From Heracleum sosnowskyi (Eukaryota > Streptophyta > Magnoliopsida > Apiales > Apiaceae), in the NCBI GenBank assembly GCA_030848705.1, contig CM061245.1, positions 40,924,711 to 40,988,710 on the forward strand: a stretch of DNA of 64,000 nt, in the 5' to 3' direction. The notes beneath the pieces were generated by a model that saw only the letters and a list, made by a program, of their open reading frames with translations, had not been told where the DNA came from and searched no databases. Position numbers and translations under genes: made by a program. Below are positions 60,326 through 64,000 of this stretch, piece by piece (within the stretch, counting starts at the first letter, position 1; each line of letters begins with the position of its first letter).

Positions 60326-61440
60326 TTGTCACTTTTAAATATCAAGTAAAAAATGAAAAAACAACGGACTGAATTGTTATACATCTGTTTTTTTTAAATA
60401 TGATTTATATCAGGTAAAGCACATAAAATAGCTTTATATGCCACTGATTGTAGGTCACAATATCGATGAAAAGCCAAAAGCCTACTGCGTACATCGAATA
60501 CATAATTACTAATCTTTTCATCTTAGTAAACTGAAATTCTCTCTGTGCCAGAATCTTTACGCTCTGTTTCGTTGAAGGGAATATAACAATTTGAGTAGTT
60601 TTTGCTAATTTAAAATTCAGAGCCAATTCTATTTTCACCAAGGCCAGTAGGCTGGCAAGCCTGTTTGATGAGTTTTTACATCAGTCAGCATTTTATTCAT
60701 TTTTCAGATATGCAGCTTTAATGATGTTTATGATCTAGAATCATGCAACTTTTCACAGTTCGGATCAGTTACATGTGTAAATTCTGAAAGTTGAATATCA
60801 CTTTGATTATGAATGTGTAATTTATGATTCCAGGTTTGTATTGCACCTATTCAAGAGAAACACTATCTGATAGTGGCAGGAGCAGAAGAGATCAATGCCT
60901 CCAGAAGCCGTTGACATCAAAAGGGAGATGTCCGACATCTAATATCCTCGTGAAGCCCTTATATTTAATGATGCTCGAATTTATTTTTTCAACAAACTCC
61001 TCGGAACGAAAGAGATTCATGTCACTTTAAGTTAAAGTCAAAATTCGATTCAGATGATTGTTCTATAGTTTCTGCGAAGAGTAGTTAATTTTTGGTATTA
61101 CGGATGAGGGATATAAGGAAGGAGACTTTGGAACAGGCTTTTCCACTCGATGGAAATAATTATCTGGCTCATCTGAGGGACATCAAGAATGGGTGGCGGT
61201 TTAATGTACTATATATGAAAACCCCAAGATGAAACTCAACCAGATACAACATGAAATGAAGGTTGGTTGACCAATTTCTGAACATTGCTGCAGCATACAC
61301 TGGTTTGCTTTTTAATTAAGGATAAAAAAACACATCAAGGATTATGTTTTATTTATGCTTGCTCTGACATGAGATTAATGTTTCCATCAATTATCCGATT
61401 AACTTCATAATGCATGTTTTGGTATCATACGGTTGCTTTG
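60326..61440. other. unassigned sequence with possible gene fragments
   Basis: No complete gene. The plus-strand segment 60834-61030 reads protein-like in pieces (CTYSRETLSDSGRSRRD; in another frame APIQEKHYLIVAGAEEIN). 61104-61230 reads RDIRKETLEQAFPLDGNN. The pieces are in different frames with stops, suggesting a decayed gene or retrocopy that I cannot name. Confidence 0.3.
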
Positions 61441-62103
61441 ACATTGATGCTGGATCTCTAATTGCCGAGACTGGTGCTGTGTTTGTGCATGGTAATGGAG
61501 CTTGGTGATTCAGAAGACATATTTTAATTTATTACTAAAATTTAATTTATGTATAGTCAACTTCATTAGTTTAAAACTCTAATATCATGCACTATTATCT
61601 ATATAAAAATATTGTACATGAAGGATTCTAAAAATTCTCTTACGCCCCGAGACTGTGCATGACAAAAAGAAAATGAAAGTATTAATTGAGGACAAGACAA
61701 CGGAGTTGGTGATGGATACAGTGGAGTGGAGCTGGTGACAGAGGCAATGGAACATGTATTTAGCATTATGCTACAGCCTAATTACACATGTGTTTCCAAT
61801 CTTATTTTTTAGTATTAAATAATATGTACTAAAGGTTTCGCATTATACTTTTAAACTACATTGATAACTTGTGGATTTTAATATATTTTGAATATGCACT
61901 AAAGGTCTATTGAGATTGATAATTACTATCATTTTCTTAGCTATTTTTAATTATTATGTTTGTTTCAATAATGATGGAATTTTGCTAAGATTTGAAATAT
62001 TACAAACTATAAAATTTATAATATATAATATAAATTATATATTATCTTTTCTAATAATACTATATAAATATAAGTAATATTATATGTTTATATTGATTTT
62101 TGT

Positions 62104-62157
<54 letters not shown>
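61441..62157 (+). mobile_element. 3' fragment of a third RPA-carrying Helitron
   Basis: 61465-61770 matches the last exons of the RPA1-like gene of Helitron A (GCCGAGACTGGTGCTGTGTT; GAGACTGTGCATGACAAAAA). 61770-62100 matches the sequence following it in Helitron A up to the AT repeat (compare 9696-9994 and 12661-12740). It gives the uninterrupted sequence across the copia insertion site in Helitron A. The coding part has indels and stops. The left boundary is approximate. Confidence 0.75.
62107..62157. repeat. (AT)n microsatellite
   Basis: AT dinucleotide run ending at the small Helitron terminus; equivalent to 12735-12804 in Helitron A. Confidence 0.95.
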
Positions 62158-62158
<1 letters not shown>

Positions 62159-63105
62159 TAGCTTAAAACCCGTGCGATGCACAGATTGTTAATTGTTATT
62201 ATTATTTTTTTTAATTGTATTTGTTAAAAAAATAAATATGCATGTTAAAATAGCTAAATACTTTTAATTAATTAAAAACATTAAAAAAGATTTTAAAATA
62301 AATAAGTAAGGGTTTGCTCGTTATATATTTGGAAAAGGAGGGGTTTTAGTATGGAAAAATAAAAAATGTAACATATATTTAGTTTAAAAAGGTAAATGCC
62401 CGTGATATTTTTGGAAAATGAGGTTTTAAAATTTAATAATTTAAATTATTTAAATACGTTTTAAAATAAATAAGTAAAGAGTTTGTCCGTGATATTTTTA
62501 GAAAAAGAATGGATTTTAGTGAGAAAAATAGAAAAAGTAAATTGAAATAGGCAATTTCCCGTGATATATTTAGAAAAATGAGGGACTTTGTTAGAAAAAA
62601 AAATCTATAATGTGTTTATCTGAAAAGATAGTTGGTTATAAATAGGTATTTGATTATTTATATTTTAATATTTTTAGTAATTGCATTTGTTAAGAAAAAT
62701 AAGTAGGCATGTTAAAATAGGTAAACTTTTTAAAAAATAATTATAATATTAGGTTTAAAAATAAATAAGTAAAGGTTTGTCCGTGATATTTTTAGAAAAT
62801 GAGGGGGTTTAGTAAGGAAAAATAGAAAAACTAACATGTTTTAGTTAAAAAAAGGTAATTGTTCGTGATATATTTGAAAAAGTAGGAAAATTTGTTAGAA
62901 AACAATAAAAAAATAATGTATTTTAGGTGAAAAAGGTAATTGGTTATAAACATGTAATATTGTGATTTAATAATATATTTATATAAATAAGTAAGGTTAA
63001 TTAAGTAAAAACACGAATTTAAGAAAGGACAATTAAGTAAAATCACAACGTACCATACCGACCAACCAAACTTTTAGTGTTTCGTCTATTATATAATAGT
63101 ATTGA
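62158..63105 (-). mobile_element. small non-autonomous Helitron, complete
   Basis: Read on the minus strand, it starts TCAATACTATTATATAATAG (63105 downward) and ends with hairpin GTGC-ATC-GCAC, then GGGTTTTAAG and CTAG (62158-62161), followed by T. 948 bp, AT-rich, built of repeated blocks such as GGTTTGTCCGTGATATTTTT (plus strand). No coding capacity; the frame at 62831-63046 is compositional. It is inserted at the AT repeat of the third RPA Helitron. Confidence 0.75.
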
Positions 63106-64000
63106 TACACGTGCGATGCACGGATTGTTAATTTTTAATTTATTATTTTTTTAAATATTTTATTAATTGTATTTGTTAAAAAAATAAGTAGGCATGTTAA
63201 AATAGCTAAACACTTTTAATTAATTAAAAATATTAAAATAGATTTTAAAATAAATAATTAAGGGTTTGCCCATTAAATTTTTGGAAAATGAGGGATTTTA
63301 GTAAGGAAAAATAAAAAAAAAATGTAACATATATATTTAGTTTAAAAAAGAAAAATGCCCGTAATATTTTTGAAAAATGAGGTTTTAAAATTAAATAATT
63401 AAAAATATTTAAATACGTTTAAAAATAAATACGTAAAGGGTTTGCCCGTGATATTTTTAGAAAAAGAATGAATTTTAGTGAGAAAAATAGAAAAAGTAAG
63501 TTAAAAAGGGTAATTTCCGGTGATATATTTAGAAAATGAGGGAATTTGTTAGAAAAAATCTATAATGTGTTTTAGCTGAAAAGGTAATTGGTTATAAATA
63601 GGTATTTGATCATTTATATTTTTAATATTTTTAGTAATTGTATTTGTTAAAAAAAATAAGTAGGCTTGTTAAAATAGGTAATTTTTAAAAAATAATTATA
63701 ATATTAAAATATGTTTAAAAATAAATAACTAAAGGTTTGTCCGAGATATTTTTTGAAAAGGAGGGTTTTAGTAAGGAAAAATAGAAAACTAACATGTTTT
63801 AGTTAAAAAGGGTAATTGCCCTGATATATTTGAAAAAGTAGGAGAATTTTTTAGAAAAAATAATGTATTTTAGGTGAAAAAGATAATTGATTATAAATAA
63901 GTAATATTTTTATTTAGTAATATATTTCTATAAATAAGTAAGGGCAATTAAGTAAAATCACAACGTACTATACCGACCGACCAAACTTTTAATATTTCGT
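63106..64000 (-). mobile_element. second small Helitron of the same family, running off the window
   Basis: It begins with the terminal hairpin CGTGCGATGCACG (63110-63122), although the outermost CTAG is not recognisable. It then follows the neighbouring element block by block to CGACCAAACTTTTAATATTTCGT at the window edge, a few tens of bases short of its expected 5' end. Same orientation as its neighbour. Confidence 0.65.

Overview
This is eukaryotic nuclear DNA from a flowering plant, probably a eudicot. It is AT-rich, with plant-type retrotransposon lineages (Tat, Tekay-like chromovirus, Sirevirus copia), RPA-carrying Helitrons, GT-AG introns and a plant SKP1/ASK-like gene. The species cannot be read from the sequence. 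About 90% of the window is mobile-element DNA. Only one intact host gene was found, a SKP1-like gene at 57774-58229.

Layout. 1-2700: 3' end of a Ty1/copia element (pol end plus LTR), inserted in what looks like a Ty3/gypsy LTR (2701-5177). 5178-5975: a degenerate copia-type LTR. 5976-7307: the 5' part of a small Helitron, broken by an LTR fragment. 7308-13029: an RPA-gene-carrying Helitron (A) broken by a truncated Sirevirus-like copia on the minus strand (9995-12662). 13030-14513 plus 55953-56946: a second RPA Helitron (B), head-to-tail with A, whose RPA exon is split by a composite retrotransposon.

14514-55947 is a nest four levels deep counting Helitron B. A Tat-lineage Ty3/gypsy element (minus strand) has three LTRs and a GGAAG target duplication on its outer edges. 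Its pol holds a Tekay-like chromovirus (20891-46327, minus strand, duplication ATCAG). One LTR of the chromovirus holds a structurally complete Sirevirus-type copia (30927-44048, plus strand, duplication GTTGT, nearly identical LTRs). A solo LTR of the same copia family (51631-52651, duplication TCTTT) sits upstream of the Tat gag. Order of insertion: Helitron B, then Tat, then chromovirus, then copia.

56947-64000: a Mutator-type MITE (57138-57543) lies 230 bp upstream of the SKP1-like gene. Downstream come a truncated SKP1 duplicate, unassigned sequence, a fragment of a third RPA Helitron and two adjacent small Helitrons on the minus strand.

The least expected pattern is family-specific short motifs scattered through unrelated elements in both orientations and across LTR, coding and intron DNA: the palindrome GGCGCGCC in Tat (21 copies), TCAACGAAA/TCAACGGAA in the young copia, and AGGAAGAC in the older Sirevirus LTR. 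Two expression features also stand out. A 131-nt candidate intron exactly joins the gag and pol frames of the young copia. A two-intron gene lies antisense to pol in the Tat element.
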